From NCED01 sp035493955 (GTDB lineage Bacteria; Pseudomonadota; Alphaproteobacteria; Caulobacterales; Caulobacteraceae), in NCBI GenBank assembly GCA_035493955.1, contig DATJHI010000035.1, forward strand, positions 186,001 to 250,000: DNA of 64,000 bases, in the 5' to 3' direction. The position numbers and the translations under genes are program-made. Within the stretch, counting starts at the first letter, position 1; each line of letters opens with the position of its first letter. A model generated the notes under the pieces. It was not told the DNA's origin, did not search any database, and was given only the letters and a program-made list of their open reading frames with translations. Below are positions 34,656 to 43,282 of this stretch, piece by piece.

Positions 34656-35654
34656 ATGACGACTGATTCCGCTGCGGTGGCGGCGATCCGGCCCGGCCTG
34701 ATCTGGGGATTCGACGTGGGCCGCGGCGGCGCGTCTCCCGTGGACGATATAGAATTGCTGCGGACTCCGAATGGCGGCGACGGGTTCCGCTGGTTGCATT
34801 TCAATCTCGCGGACCAGCGGACGCAGCGCTGGATCGCCGCCTGCGCCCTGTTGCCGTCCGCCGTGCGCGATCTGTTGCTGTCCGCAGACCGTCATCCGCG
34901 CGTCCTGGTCGAGGACGGAGTGTTGGGCGCGGTGCTGCAGGACGTCGAGCGCGACTTCGACGACAGCGAGCCGCGGGTGGGGCTGATCCGTTTCGCCCTC
35001 GCGCCGTCCCTGATGGTCACCGCCCGCCTTCATCCGCTGTATTCGCCAGACATCGTCAGGCGGCGGATCGTCACGGGCCACCCGGTCACGGACGCCCAGG
35101 CCGCCCTGGATCTGCAGCTTCTCGCCATGATCGAGGTGGTCCGCGGCCTGGTCGGCCAGACGGACGAGGCCGTGCAGGCGGTGGAGGACGAGCTGCTGAA
35201 GAACGGCCGCCCCTTCGACACCCGCACCTTCATCACCCTGCGTGCGCTGATGGCCCGGCTTCGCCGGACGCTCGGCGGCGCGCGTTCGGTGGTCCGCAGG
35301 CTCGAGGACGACGCCCGGTTTCCCCCCGACCTGCTCGCCCCCTTGGTCAAGGCGGCGCACCGATGGGCCGAAGTGGACGCCGACCTGCTGTCCCTTCAGA
35401 GCCAGCTGCGGCTCCTGCGCGACGAACTGGACCTGCAGACCACCCAGAGGACCAACCAGAACCTCTACATCCTGTCGATCCTCACCGCCCTGATGATGCC
35501 GGCCACCCTGGTCACCGGTTTCTTCGGCATGAACACCGGGGGCCTGCCTTGGCTCTCGTCGCCCCACGGGACCCTGATCGCCGGCCTGCTCGCCGTAGGC
35601 TCGTCGGCCGGGGTCTATGTTTCCCTGCGCCTGATGGGTTTCATCCGCCGCTGA
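34656..35654 (+). CDS. CorA/ZntB-family divalent cation transporter
   Basis: 332 residues from the ATG preceded by AAGGGGG; a TTG at 34587 also has a strong Shine-Dalgarno (GGGAGG) but would add a non-coding-looking leader. A large N-terminal cytoplasmic alpha/beta domain and long helices (QAVEDELLKNG, LRALMARLRRTL, LQSQLRLLRDELDLQT) lead into two C-terminal membrane helices around the selectivity motif GMN (GFFGMNTGGLPW). The short second loop and length favour ZntB-type Zn2+ uptake/efflux or CorA-like transport. It should function as a pentamer. The transported ion is not certain from sequence. Confidence 0.88.
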   Translation: MTTDSAAVAAIRPGLIWGFDVGRGGASPVDDIELLRTPNGGDGFRWLHFNLADQRTQRWIAACALLPSAVRDLLLSADRHPRVLVEDGVLGAVLQDVERDFDDSEPRVGLIRFALAPSLMVTARLHPLYSPDIVRRRIVTGHPVTDAQAALDLQLLAMIEVVRGLVGQTDEAVQAVEDELLKNGRPFDTRTFITLRALMARLRRTLGGARSVVRRLEDDARFPPDLLAPLVKAAHRWAEVDADLLSLQSQLRLLRDELDLQTTQRTNQNLYILSILTALMMPATLVTGFFGMNTGGLPWLSSPHGTLIAGLLAVGSSAGVYVSLRLMGFIRR

Positions 35655-35689
35655 GGCGGTGTCTTATCGGGCGCCGGAAGGAGCGCCAC

Positions 35690-35929
35690 ATGACCAGGAT
35701 CGTCTACGAGATCGTCGAGCACGACGGCGGCTGGGCCTATGAGATGGACGGGGTCTTCTCCGAGACCTATCCGACCCACGACGCCGCCCGCCACGCCGCC
35801 GAACGGGCCGCCCGCCAGCAGCAGCTGCCCAGCGAAGACGCCGGCATATCCTGGGAAGACAAGAGCGGCCGCTGGCACGACGAGCTGGCGAAGGGCGACG
35901 ACCGGCCGGTTCCCGACGTGGAGGGCTAG
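35690..35929 (+). CDS. Small DUF2188-like protein
   Basis: 79 residues; GGAAGGAG ends 6 nt before the ATG. YEIVEHDGGWAYEMDGVFSETYPTHDAARHAAERAARQQQ is the beta-hairpin plus helix of DUF2188-type proteins, followed by an acidic tail. Function unknown; likely cytoplasmic. Starts 35 nt after the CorA/ZntB gene and may be cotranscribed. The 3' end faces a convergent membrane protein gene 4 nt away. Confidence 0.75.
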   Translation: MTRIVYEIVEHDGGWAYEMDGVFSETYPTHDAARHAAERAARQQQLPSEDAGISWEDKSGRWHDELAKGDDRPVPDVEG

Positions 35930-35933
35930 GAGG

Positions 35934-36287
35934 TCACCAGCGCCAGAACGCGATCAGCAGGCTGGGCAGGACGACCGGCGTGGCGACGATGATCAGCACG
36001 CCCAGGGCGAAAACCGCGGCAGTGTAGATCGCCACCTTGCGATTGTGCATGTCGTCGAGGCTGCCGCCGTTCTGCAGGCGGGTGAAGCAGGCCTGGCAAG
36101 TGAGGTAGGCGCAACGCTTGCGGACACGATTATAGACGCCCGTCCGCGCGGTCGCCGCGTCGGCCGCTTCTTCGCGCCGGCCTGGGCCCTGGAACACCCG
36201 ATGGTGCTCATATTGCTCCCACAAGGCGAGCTGGTCGGACGGCGTGAGCCGGCCGCAGCGGGCGCAAGCGATTTCCGAACGGCTCAT
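35934..36287 (-). CDS. Zinc-ribbon-like small membrane protein
   Basis: 117 residues from the ATG with AAGG 8 nt upstream. An N-terminal CxxC (ACARCGRL) and a later Cys cluster (KRCAYLTCQACF) could bind one zinc; a single C-terminal membrane helix (~91-111, AIYTAAVFALGVLIIVATPVV) ends the protein. The Cys-rich part is probably cytoplasmic. I do not recognise a named family. It may be a small membrane-tethered adaptor or redox/metal sensor (inference). Confidence 0.65.
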   Translation of the reverse strand: MSRSEIACARCGRLTPSDQLALWEQYEHHRVFQGPGRREEAADAATARTGVYNRVRKRCAYLTCQACFTRLQNGGSLDDMHNRKVAIYTAAVFALGVLIIVATPVVLPSLLIAFWRW

Positions 36288-36443
36288 GTGATCGCCTTCG
36301 AGAAGCCTGCGGGGAGGCCGGATCATTTTCGGCGCCGGCGGCGGCGCAGGTCAAGCGCCGAGACCCGAAAAGCCGCTCAAGAAATTTGGGTCGCTCGCGC
36401 CATTCTGTGGCAGGAATAGCGAAACATTGTGGGAGGCGAGGTC

Positions 36444-36983
36444 ATGGGAACGGGTCTGCTGGCGGGGCTCGCCGCGGGGGTGCTCGGGGGCGCGGCGTTG
36501 GCGGCGGCGCCGGCCGTCATTCCGGACATGTCGACCCTGAACCCCGCCGCCCTGAAGGCCATAATCCCGAGCAAGATACCCTGGACGGCGGCGGCGGGCC
36601 TGAACGGCACGGAGGGCGCGACCCTGGTCGGCGATCCCTCCAAGCCGGGCTTCTACGTGCAGATGAACCGGTTCCACGCCGGCAACTTCAGCCACCCCCA
36701 CTACCACGTCAACGACCGCTACATCATGGTGATCTCGGGCACCTGGTGGGTCTCCACCAGCGTCGTTTTCGACCCGGAGCACAACACCGTTCCCATGAAG
36801 CCAGGAACCTTCGTCGTCCATACCGGTCGCGAGGTGCATTACGACGGCGCACGGGCGGGCGGCGAGGACGCGGTGGTGATGATCTTCGGCCAGGGCCCGG
36901 GGACCCGCCATGAATGCACCGGCCCCAACGCCGAGACCGACGGCCCCTGCGCGGCCGCCAAGGCGGCGCAGGGGGTGAAGTGA
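36444..36983 (+). CDS. Secreted cupin-domain protein
   Basis: 179 residues from the ATG with GGAGG 7 nt upstream. Signal peptide ~1-25 (GLLAGLAAGVLGGAALAAAPAV). Cupin core: metal-binding motif 1 as NFSHPHYHVNDRYIMVISGTWW (three His and an Asp in place of Glu) and motif 2 as PGTFVVHTGREVHYDGA. One conserved Cys pair near the C-terminus (HECTG...GPCAAA). It probably binds a metal in the periplasm; the reaction is unknown. The ModA-like binding protein gene begins 2-23 nt after the stop, so the two are an operon. Confidence 0.8.
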   Translation: MGTGLLAGLAAGVLGGAALAAAPAVIPDMSTLNPAALKAIIPSKIPWTAAAGLNGTEGATLVGDPSKPGFYVQMNRFHAGNFSHPHYHVNDRYIMVISGTWWVSTSVVFDPEHNTVPMKPGTFVVHTGREVHYDGARAGGEDAVVMIFGQGPGTRHECTGPNAETDGPCAAAKAAQGVK

Positions 36984-37006
36984 CCATGCTTGCGAAGGGA
37001 CCGATG

Positions 37007-37783
37007 ATGTCGAAGACCGTGACGGCCGCCGCCGTCGCCCTGATGCTGCTGGCCGAGGGCGCCGCGGCGCGCGCCGAGACGGTGAAGGTGTTCGTCGGCG
37101 GGGCCATGACCGGCCCGGTGCGCCTGATCGCCGCGGACTTCACCGCCCGGACGGGCAATGTGGTCGATGTGGTCAGCGACACCACCGGCGGGCTGCAGAA
37201 CCGCCTGAGGGCCGGGGAGAAGGCCGACGTCCTGGTGATCACCGCGCCGGGCCTCGACACCCTGCAGAAGGAATCGCTGGCGGTGGCGGCCGGACGGGTC
37301 GACCTCGCCCTTGGCCTGATGGGGGTGGGGGTGAAGGCGGGCGCCCCGTCTCCCGACCTCAGCACGGCCGAGGGATTCAAGGCCTCGCTGCTGGCGGCTC
37401 GAACGGTCTCCTATGTCGACCCCAAGGCCGGCGGAACCTCGGGCGCCCATTTCGAGGAGGTGATGAAGGCCATGGGCATCGCCGAGCAGATGCGGTCCAA
37501 GACCGTCTATCGCAAACAGGGCTCGGAGGTCGCCGCCGCGGTGGCCAAGGGCGAGGCGGACCTGGGGGTCACCTTCACCAGCGAACTGGCCCCCAATCCG
37601 GGCGTGCGGGTGGCCGGCGCCCTGCCGGGGGCGTTCCAGATGCCCACGACCTATGACGCCGCCCTGTCCACGACGGCGAAGCCGGATGGCGCGGCCGGCG
37701 CCTTCTTGAAGGCTCTCCAGACGCCGGCGGCGATGACCGCGATCCGCAACGCCGGAATGGAGCCCCTGGTCCGGTCGCGCTGA
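37007..37783 (+). CDS. ModA-like periplasmic substrate-binding protein
   Basis: 258 residues from the ATG with GGGA 6 nt upstream; ATGs at 36986 and 37004 are also in frame. Signal peptide MSKTVTAAAVALMLLAEGAAARA. The mature protein has the two-lobe molybdate/oxyanion-binding fold: VKVFVGGAMTGPVRLIAADFTARTG, then DVLVITAPGLDTL, and SGAHFEEVMKAMGI. No permease or ATPase is present, so the ligand and the transporter are unknown, and the partner could instead be the cupin encoded just upstream. Confidence 0.82.
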   Translation: MSKTVTAAAVALMLLAEGAAARAETVKVFVGGAMTGPVRLIAADFTARTGNVVDVVSDTTGGLQNRLRAGEKADVLVITAPGLDTLQKESLAVAAGRVDLALGLMGVGVKAGAPSPDLSTAEGFKASLLAARTVSYVDPKAGGTSGAHFEEVMKAMGIAEQMRSKTVYRKQGSEVAAAVAKGEADLGVTFTSELAPNPGVRVAGALPGAFQMPTTYDAALSTTAKPDGAAGAFLKALQTPAAMTAIRNAGMEPLVRSR

Positions 37784-37810
37784 AGCGGCTTCGATCCGGG
37801 CGCCGAGTGT

Positions 37811-37999
37811 TCAGTGGGCCTTGGACTTGTGCTCGGGTTTGCCCTTGCGCTTGGTCGAGGCCATCTTCTCGAGCTCGGCTTCGCTCATCGACATCATCGA
37901 TTTCGAGGCGCCCTTGAGCGAGCTCTTGGACGTGTCGCCGCGCTTGGCCGAAAGCGCGGCCCCGGCGGCCTTCTGTTGAGCGGCTGATTTGGCAGGCAT
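37811..37999 (-). CDS. DUF3008 small basic protein
   Basis: 62 residues, highly basic and Ser/Ala-rich. Whole-length match to the DUF3008 pattern: MPAKSAAQQKAAGAALSAKRG, then LKGASKSM and ELEKMASTKRKGKPEHKS. Found widely in alpha- and gammaproteobacteria, often in stress-induced sets; likely disordered and possibly nucleic-acid binding, but no function is established. About 55 nt upstream is GGAAC-N16-CGAT, one base off an EcfG promoter, which I regard as suggestive only. Confidence 0.85.
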   Translation of the reverse strand: MPAKSAAQQKAAGAALSAKRGDTSKSSLKGASKSMMSMSEAELEKMASTKRKGKPEHKSKAH

Positions 38000-38064
38000 G
38001 GCTGCAGCTCCTTCTCAGTTGACGACAGGACAAATCGGGAGCGGCGGCGTTCGGTTCCCGTAGG

Positions 38065-38778
38065 TCAGGCGGCGTCGTGGAAAATCACGCCGAGGGTGCA
38101 GCGCCGGCCCGCCCGCACGGTGCTGACCCCGTGGCGCAGACTGACCCGGCGGTCGCCGCGGGACCCCTGCACGGGCCGGTGGTTGACCGCGAACACCACG
38201 GCGTCGCCCTTGCCGAGCGGGACAACCTCGACCCGGGACTGCATGCGCGGCCTTTGCTCGGTGAGGACGAATTCGCCGCCGTCGAAATCCGCCCCCGGTT
38301 CGGACAGGAGGATTACGACCTGAAGCGGAAACACATGCTCGCCGTAGAGGTCCTGGTGCAGGCAGTTGTAGTCCCCCGGACCGTAATGCAGCAGCAGCGG
38401 GGTGGGTCGCCCTTGGCCCGCCGCATGGCAGCGGTCGATGAAGGCGGCGTGGTCGGGGGGAAACCGGACCGCCATGTCCATCCGCTCGTGCCAGCGGTTG
38501 GCGATGGGCGCGAGGAATGGATACAGCCCGCTCCGCAGCGTCTCGACCAAAGGGGGCAGGGGATAGGCGAAATAGCGGTACTCCCCACGCCCATAGCCGT
38601 GCCGGGCCATGACCACATGGCTGCGGAAGCCTTCGCCGCGTCCGTAGAGTTCGGCGGTCGAATCGCAGTCCTCCCCCGTCAGCAGGGCCGGAAGACACGC
38701 CCAGCCCCGCGCATCCAGCTCGGCGGCGGCGGTCGCCCAGTCGATGGCGGCGAGGCGGGCGGCGAGGTCTGCGGTCAT
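38065..38778 (-). CDS. 2-oxoglutarate/Fe(II)-dependent oxygenase
   Basis: 237 residues from the ATG with AGGGAGA upstream. Double-stranded beta-helix of the prolyl-4-hydroxylase type: Fe ligands in CLHQDLYG (HxD), the distal His in SLRHGVS, and an Arg for 2-oxoglutarate a few residues beyond. The LLLHYGPGDYN strand and VVILLSEPGADFDGGEFVL are characteristic. It hydroxylates an unknown protein or small molecule using O2 and 2-oxoglutarate. It stands alone, with DUF3008 downstream and a divergent metal exporter upstream. Confidence 0.85.
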   Translation of the reverse strand: MTADLAARLAAIDWATAAAELDARGWACLPALLTGEDCDSTAELYGRGEGFRSHVVMARHGYGRGEYRYFAYPLPPLVETLRSGLYPFLAPIANRWHERMDMAVRFPPDHAAFIDRCHAAGQGRPTPLLLHYGPGDYNCLHQDLYGEHVFPLQVVILLSEPGADFDGGEFVLTEQRPRMQSRVEVVPLGKGDAVVFAVNHRPVQGSRGDRRVSLRHGVSTVRAGRRCTLGVIFHDAA

Positions 38779-38948
38779 CGGATTCTCCCTGTCATGCCGC
38801 CGCGATTGTCGCACCTTCCGGCTCGTCCGGCGCTCCGCTGCTTGCGCTCCAATCCGGGAAAGGTAGAGGAAGAACCGGGCTTGCAGGTCCGCGCCGGAAT
38901 GGTCGGGGTTCGCCGCCGCCCATTTCCGGTCCGGATCAGGAGATGCTG

Positions 38949-39920
38949 ATGGCGCACGACCACCCGGGGCACGCACACGGGGACGATCACGACGGCCATG
39001 ACCTTGACCATCACCATCACGAGGGTCACGGTCACAGCCATGCGCCGAAGGACTTCGGTGCGGCTTTCGCCATCGGCGCCCTGCTGAACACGGCCTTCAT
39101 CGTCGTCGAGGCGGTCTTCGGGGTCCTGGCCCATTCGGTGGCCCTGATCGCGGACGCGGGCCACAACCTGTCCGACGTCCTGGGCCTCCTGGCGGCGTGG
39201 GGAGCGGCGATCCTGGTCAAGCGGCCGCCCAAGGGCCGGTTCACCTATGGGCTGCGGGGCAGTTCGATCCTGGCGGCGGTGTTCAACGCCGTCCTGCTGC
39301 TGATCGCCATCGGCGCCATCGCCCTGGAATCGATCCAGCGGCTGGCCAATCCGCAGCCCGTCGCCGGGATCACCGTCATGGTCGTGGCCGCCGTCGGCAT
39401 CGCCGTGAACGGGATCACCGCCTGGCTGTTCGCCGCCGGCCACAAGGGCGACCTGAACCTGCGGGGGGTCTTCCTGCACATGGCCTCGGACGCCGTCGTC
39501 TCGCTGGGGGTGGTGATCGCGGGCCTGGCCATCATGCTGACCGGTTGGACCTGGCTGGATCCCGCCACCAGCCTGGTGCTGGTGGTGGTGGTCGCCTTCG
39601 GCACCTGGAGCCTGCTGCGCGATTCGGTGTGCATGAGCCTGCACGCCGCCCCCGCGGGCATCGAGCTGGCCGAGGTCGAGACGTTCCTGCGCGGCCGGCC
39701 GGGAGTGAGCGATCTGCACGACCTGCACGTCTGGTCGATGAGCACCACCGAGACGGCTCTGACCGTGCATCTGCTGATGCCGGACGGCCATCCCGACGAC
39801 GCCGCCCTGGTGGGGTTGGCCCTGGAGCTGAAGGCGCGGTTCGGGATCGACCATCCCACCGTGCAGATCGAGACCGATCCGACGGTCCCCTGCGCCCTGG
39901 AGCCGGCCCACACCGTCTGA
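38949..39920 (+). CDS. Cation diffusion facilitator, Zn/Co/Cd exporter
   Basis: 323 residues from the ATG with AGGAG 6 nt upstream. A His/Asp-rich N-terminal tail (about 13 His in the first 32 residues) precedes six membrane helices with the metal-site motifs ADAGHNLSDV (helix 2) and HMASDAVVS (helix 5). The C-terminal cytoplasmic ferredoxin-like domain contains GVSDLHDLHVWSMS. Organisation is that of CzcD/ZitB proton antiporters that expel Zn2+ and similar ions. There is no regulator next to it. Confidence 0.92.
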   Translation: MAHDHPGHAHGDDHDGHDLDHHHHEGHGHSHAPKDFGAAFAIGALLNTAFIVVEAVFGVLAHSVALIADAGHNLSDVLGLLAAWGAAILVKRPPKGRFTYGLRGSSILAAVFNAVLLLIAIGAIALESIQRLANPQPVAGITVMVVAAVGIAVNGITAWLFAAGHKGDLNLRGVFLHMASDAVVSLGVVIAGLAIMLTGWTWLDPATSLVLVVVVAFGTWSLLRDSVCMSLHAAPAGIELAEVETFLRGRPGVSDLHDLHVWSMSTTETALTVHLLMPDGHPDDAALVGLALELKARFGIDHPTVQIETDPTVPCALEPAHTV

Positions 39921-40043
39921 CCGGCGCCTCGCCCGCCGTCTTCAGGGAAATGCGCCGGCGGACATGCGCCGAATCAGATCGGCCTGAAGTTCCCGATATA
40001 ATCGACTGGAATAGATCGATTTATCTATCAAGGCTGATGTGCA

Positions 40044-40466
40044 TCAGCGACGGCCCGCGGACTTGTCGTTGGCGGCGACCCTGTTCAGCCGGTCGCGGCC
40101 GGCGACGATACGGACCTGGATCTTCTCGCCGGTGACCGCTTTGGCCGACCATCCGCCCGCGCCGCCGTCCGGAACGGAGGTGCAATAGGAGAAGGGCAGG
40201 GTCGGAGGCTGCGACTGGCGCAGGCAGATGCGGTCGTCGTCCTTAAGCTTCCAATGGCCGCTGGAGCGGTCGTGCCTCCGGCCCTCGGCAGTATACGAGC
40301 CGTCGGGGTTCAGCCACAGCTCGGCCTGGCGTCCGTCCGGATAGGTCGAGACCACCGTGCCTCTGAACGCCTTGGCCAGCCCGGGATTGGTCGGCGCCGG
40401 CTTGTCGGCGGCGGTGCAGAGGACGGCCACGGCGCCGAACGAAACGGCCAGCAGGGCTGTGCGCAT
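40044..40466 (-). CDS. Small secreted protein of unknown function
   Basis: 140 residues; AAGGA lies upstream of the ATG. Signal peptide ~1-20 (RTALLAVSFGAVAVLCTAA). The mature part has two likely disulfide Cys (ICLRQSQ...YCTSVPDG) and a GSYTAEGRRHDRSSGHWKLKDDD strand pattern resembling small periplasmic beta-sandwich proteins where a ligand or glycan is read out. I do not recognise a family. The gene is monocistronic. Confidence 0.7.
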   Translation of the reverse strand: MRTALLAVSFGAVAVLCTAADKPAPTNPGLAKAFRGTVVSTYPDGRQAELWLNPDGSYTAEGRRHDRSSGHWKLKDDDRICLRQSQPPTLPFSYCTSVPDGGAGGWSAKAVTGEKIQVRIVAGRDRLNRVAANDKSAGRR

Positions 40467-40598
40467 GGAGGATTTCCTTCAAGGGACGAGGGGCCGTCGC
40501 AGCCCTAACGCCTCGGCCGGGCTTTGGGTCCGGCGCTTCACCCCTGCGGGCGGGCGTGCCAGGATGGATGGTCGAGTTCCGCTTCCCCCCAGGTCCAG

Positions 40599-40889
40599 AT
40601 GACCGACGCCGATCCTCCGATCCTCATTCCCGACGACGCCGCCCCGCCGGAGGCCGACCGCGCCCGCCGCAAGGCCATCCGGGCGGCCTCGCAGCCCTTC
40701 TTCGCCATCGGCGTGTCGAGCATGGCGGCGGCCGTGGCGCTGGGGATCCTGGGACTGGCGATGCACAGCGCCGCCGACGCGGTGCTGGCCGTGCCCTTCT
40801 TCATCATCATCGGCGGGCTCGCCCACGGGGTCGCGGCGCTTCGCTCGGCGCGCTACATCCGCCGGCATCCTCCGATCGGGCGACGATAG
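40599..40889 (+). CDS. Small two-helix membrane protein
   Basis: 96 residues. Soluble acidic N-terminus, then two hydrophobic helices (~35-56, PFFAIGVSSMAAAVALGILGL, and ~65-82, VLAVPFFIIIGGLAHGVAAL) and a short basic end, giving both termini in the cytoplasm. No family recognised and no catalytic motif. The ATG has only a weak AGG upstream; no better start exists in frame that fits the coding pattern. Confidence 0.6.
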   Translation: MTDADPPILIPDDAAPPEADRARRKAIRAASQPFFAIGVSSMAAAVALGILGLAMHSAADAVLAVPFFIIIGGLAHGVAALRSARYIRRHPPIGRR

Positions 40890-40910
40890 GCGCAACGTCC
40901 TCCGCGGGGA

Positions 40911-41423
40911 TCAGCCCCCGGCGGCGGCGCGGGGCACGTGCACGGACATCAGCACCAGGGTCCCGTTGATGGCGCTGAACCAGTGCGGCGTGTTCTCCGG
41001 CACGAAGAAGAAGTCGCCCTTGGCCACCTTCTTCGACTCGCCGCCGGCGATGCCGGTCCCCGACAGGTTGTTCGGGTTGGTGCGGGTCTCGCCGATGAGC
41101 TTGCCGCCGGTGACCAGGGTTCCGCCGCCGTCGATCACATAGAACAGCTCGGCGTCCTTCTCGTGCACCGCGGCCGGACCGACCAGGACGCGGTACTCCA
41201 GATTGGCGGTGTAGGGGGCGAGGCGCTGCAGCGGCTGCAGGAAAGTGGGCTGGTCCGGTTTGCGCTCGCGCGCGGCCTTGGCGATCAGGGTGGCGACGTC
41301 GGCGGCGGAGGCGTAGGTGATGGACGCCGGGGCCGGCGCCGGCGCGGCGGGTTGCGCGACGGCGGGCAGGGCCGCGGCGGTTGCGATCAGGGCGGCGGCC
41401 AGGCCGGCCAGGCGGATGGGCAT
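40911..41423 (-). CDS. Secreted cupin, tandem copy 2
   Basis: 170 residues from the ATG with GAGGA 7 nt upstream. Signal peptide ~1-24 then an Ala/Pro linker. Cupin fold with HEKDAELFYVIDGGGTLVTGG (motif 1, His and Glu) and KVAKGDFFFVPENTPHWFS (motif 2 with the terminal His). Probably metal-binding and periplasmic; reaction unknown. It is the downstream copy of a tandem pair whose cupin cores are about 90% identical, and the last gene of the cluster that begins with the Rieske oxygenase. Confidence 0.85.
   Translation of the reverse strand: MPIRLAGLAAALIATAAALPAVAQPAAPAPAPASITYASAADVATLIAKAARERKPDQPTFLQPLQRLAPYTANLEYRVLVGPAAVHEKDAELFYVIDGGGTLVTGGKLIGETRTNPNNLSGTGIAGGESKKVAKGDFFFVPENTPHWFSAINGTLVLMSVHVPRAAAGG
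40975..41152. repeat. Near-identical 178-bp block, copy in cupin 2
   Basis: Differs from 41581-41758 at only three positions by my alignment, while the flanking sequences of the two cupin genes diverge clearly on both sides. Confidence 0.85.
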
Positions 41424-41516
41424 GGGGTTTTCCTCCAACAGCGTCTTGCCGGGCCAGGCCGGATCGCCGGAAGGCTGCCACGAAATCGGGCGGCGGGTCG
41501 AGCGCGGCCTAAAGGA

Positions 41517-42008
41517 TCAATGCCTGCGGGCGTCGCGGGGCAGGTGCAGGGACATCAGCACCAGGGTCCTGTCGACGGCGCTGAACCAGTGCGGCGTGTT
41601 CTCCGGCACGAAGAAGAAGTCGCCCTTGGCCACCGTCTTCGACTCGCCGCCGGCGATGCCGGTCCCCGACAGGTTGTTCGGATCGGTGCGGGTCTCGCCG
41701 ATGAGCTTGCCGCCGGTGACCAGGGTTCCGCCGCCGTCGATCACATAGAACAGCTCGGCCTCCTTCTCGTGCACGCCGGCCGTGCCGACGGCGACGGCGT
41801 ACTGCAGATTGGCGACGTAGGGGGCGAGCCGCTGCAGCGGCCGGCCGACGTTGGGCTGGTCCGGCTCGCGCTCGCGGGCCGCCTGGGCGGTCAGGGCGGC
41901 GACCTCGGCGGCGGAGATATAGGCGATGGGGGCCGGGGCGGGCGACTGCGCGGCGGCGGGCAGGGCCGCGGCTGCGATCACGGCGGCGACGGCCAGGCGG
42001 ATACGCAT
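41517..42008 (-). CDS. Secreted cupin, tandem copy 1
   Basis: 163 residues; GAGGA lies 7 nt before the ATG. Signal peptide ~1-21 (RIRLAVAAVIAAAALPAAAQ). Same cupin core as its downstream neighbour (HEKEAELFYVIDGGGTLVTGG, VAKGDFFFVPENTPHWFS). It sits 14 nt after the unknown secreted protein gene and 93 nt before the second cupin, so the four genes from 44505 to 40911 probably make one transcript or two. Whether the two cupins form a hetero-oligomer or are simply redundant is open. Confidence 0.85.
   Translation of the reverse strand: MRIRLAVAAVIAAAALPAAAQSPAPAPIAYISAAEVAALTAQAAREREPDQPNVGRPLQRLAPYVANLQYAVAVGTAGVHEKEAELFYVIDGGGTLVTGGKLIGETRTDPNNLSGTGIAGGESKTVAKGDFFFVPENTPHWFSAVDRTLVLMSLHLPRDARRH
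41581..41758. repeat. Near-identical 178-bp block, copy in cupin 1
   Basis: Partner of 40975-41152 in direct orientation, offset 606 bp; encodes the cupin motif region in both genes. Confidence 0.85.
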
Positions 42009-42022
42009 GGGTTTTCCTCGCT

Positions 42023-43144
42023 CTATTTCCCCGCCGCCTTCTTGGCCGCGGCCTCTTCGGCCATGATCCTGGCGCCGTAGGCGATGGCCTTGTCGGTGGC
42101 GATGTTCTGGATGTTGCTCGGGTCCTTGTAGCCGGGCTCGCCGGGCAGGATGAAGGTCGAGCCGCCGGTCTCGGTCTGGACGACGTTGTTGTTTTCCTCG
42201 CACGACCACATGTCGAGGCGGGCGACGGGGGCGGTGACGCGGACGTAGCGATGCACCCCCCGCCAGGGGGTCTTCGGGGCCTTGGGGTCGTAGATGGTGG
42301 CGTCGTCCTCGATGGTGTTGGGATCGACCATGCGGATGCGCTCCACCGTGGAGATGTCCTCGCTGAAGATCGGCATGTTGCGCTGCAGTTGTTCGGCCCG
42401 CATGCGGATGGTGTGGACCACCAGGGTGTCCCCGTCCCAGAAGCCGATCGAATCGCCTTCCCACAGGGGATGGCCGTCGTCCTCGGCCACGTGGCCGCGG
42501 CCGTCCGTATAGATCCGCCGGTACTCGCCCTGGGTTTCCTGGCTGAGCCAGGTCTCGTCCGGGGTGGCGGTGAACTCCCGGTAGAAGGGGTTGAGCAGGA
42601 AGCGCGGAAAGCCCGTCGGCAGGCAGTTGCTCAGCTGGTCCCACTCGTAGCCATGGGCGACGCCTACGGTCTTCTCCAGATACTTCTTGGCGTATTCCGG
42701 CGTCAGGTCCGCCTCCACCCAGCCCTTGCAGGGAAAGGACTTACAGTGCGCCAGTATGGCCTGGGCGGCCTCAGGGCCGATGGCGGCGGCCTCCGGCGCG
42801 ACCTGCGGGGGCGACTGCCAGTTGAAGCCGCCTTCGCGGGTCCAGACACCGGACCAGTCGGGCATCTTCGCATAGGTGGCGCGGGTGTACCGGGTCCCCC
42901 CCTTGGCCGCGGCCTTCATCTTCAGCCAGGCCTGATAGGACTGCTGGTACTGGGGCGCGACGGGGGTGTCGGCGGCCGGCTGGGGCGAGGGCGCGGCCCC
43001 CTTGACTGAGGAGCGGACCAGGACGGTGGGGCCGGAGGTCTCCTGGGCGGCGGCGACCATCGGGGCCAGGACCGCGCCGACCGCGAGCAGGGCGGCCAGG
43101 GCGTCGCGGCTTGGGTCAGGGCGACGGGACGGATGATTTTTCAT
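42023..43144 (-). CDS. Secreted protein of unknown function
   Basis: 373 residues from the ATG with GGGAG 9 nt upstream. Signal peptide ~1-33 (LAALLAVGAVLAPMVAAAQ). The mature protein has a Trp-rich N-terminal part (YAKMPDWSGVWTREGGFNW) and then YRRIYTDGRGH...LWEGDSIGFWDGDTLVVHT, the hallmark of an uncharacterised secreted family common in sphingomonads, acidobacteria and Caulobacterales, often near TonB receptors or aromatic oxygenases. Two Cys pairs are possible (HCKSFPCKG; NCLPTG with WSCEENN). No catalytic residues are assigned. It lies between the Rieske oxygenase and the cupin pair on the same strand. Confidence 0.75.
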   Translation of the reverse strand: MKNHPSRRPDPSRDALAALLAVGAVLAPMVAAAQETSGPTVLVRSSVKGAAPSPQPAADTPVAPQYQQSYQAWLKMKAAAKGGTRYTRATYAKMPDWSGVWTREGGFNWQSPPQVAPEAAAIGPEAAQAILAHCKSFPCKGWVEADLTPEYAKKYLEKTVGVAHGYEWDQLSNCLPTGFPRFLLNPFYREFTATPDETWLSQETQGEYRRIYTDGRGHVAEDDGHPLWEGDSIGFWDGDTLVVHTIRMRAEQLQRNMPIFSEDISTVERIRMVDPNTIEDDATIYDPKAPKTPWRGVHRYVRVTAPVARLDMWSCEENNNVVQTETGGSTFILPGEPGYKDPSNIQNIATDKAIAYGARIMAEEAAAKKAAGK

Positions 43145-43282
43145 GGCGTTTTCTCCCCCTGCGCGCGTCTTTGACGGCGACGGTTTACCTTGCCGACGGA
43201 TCCGACGCACGGGGACGCCGGTTGATTTCCTGCCCACGCGCCATGAGGGCGGGTATGTAGGCGTCTGCAAAGGAGCACCACC

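Noticed and set aside
38033..38058. EcfG-like site (GGAAC-N16-CGAT) upstream of DUF3008
   Set aside because: One mismatch in the -10; such patterns are expected dozens of times by chance in this window, so not listed as a promoter.
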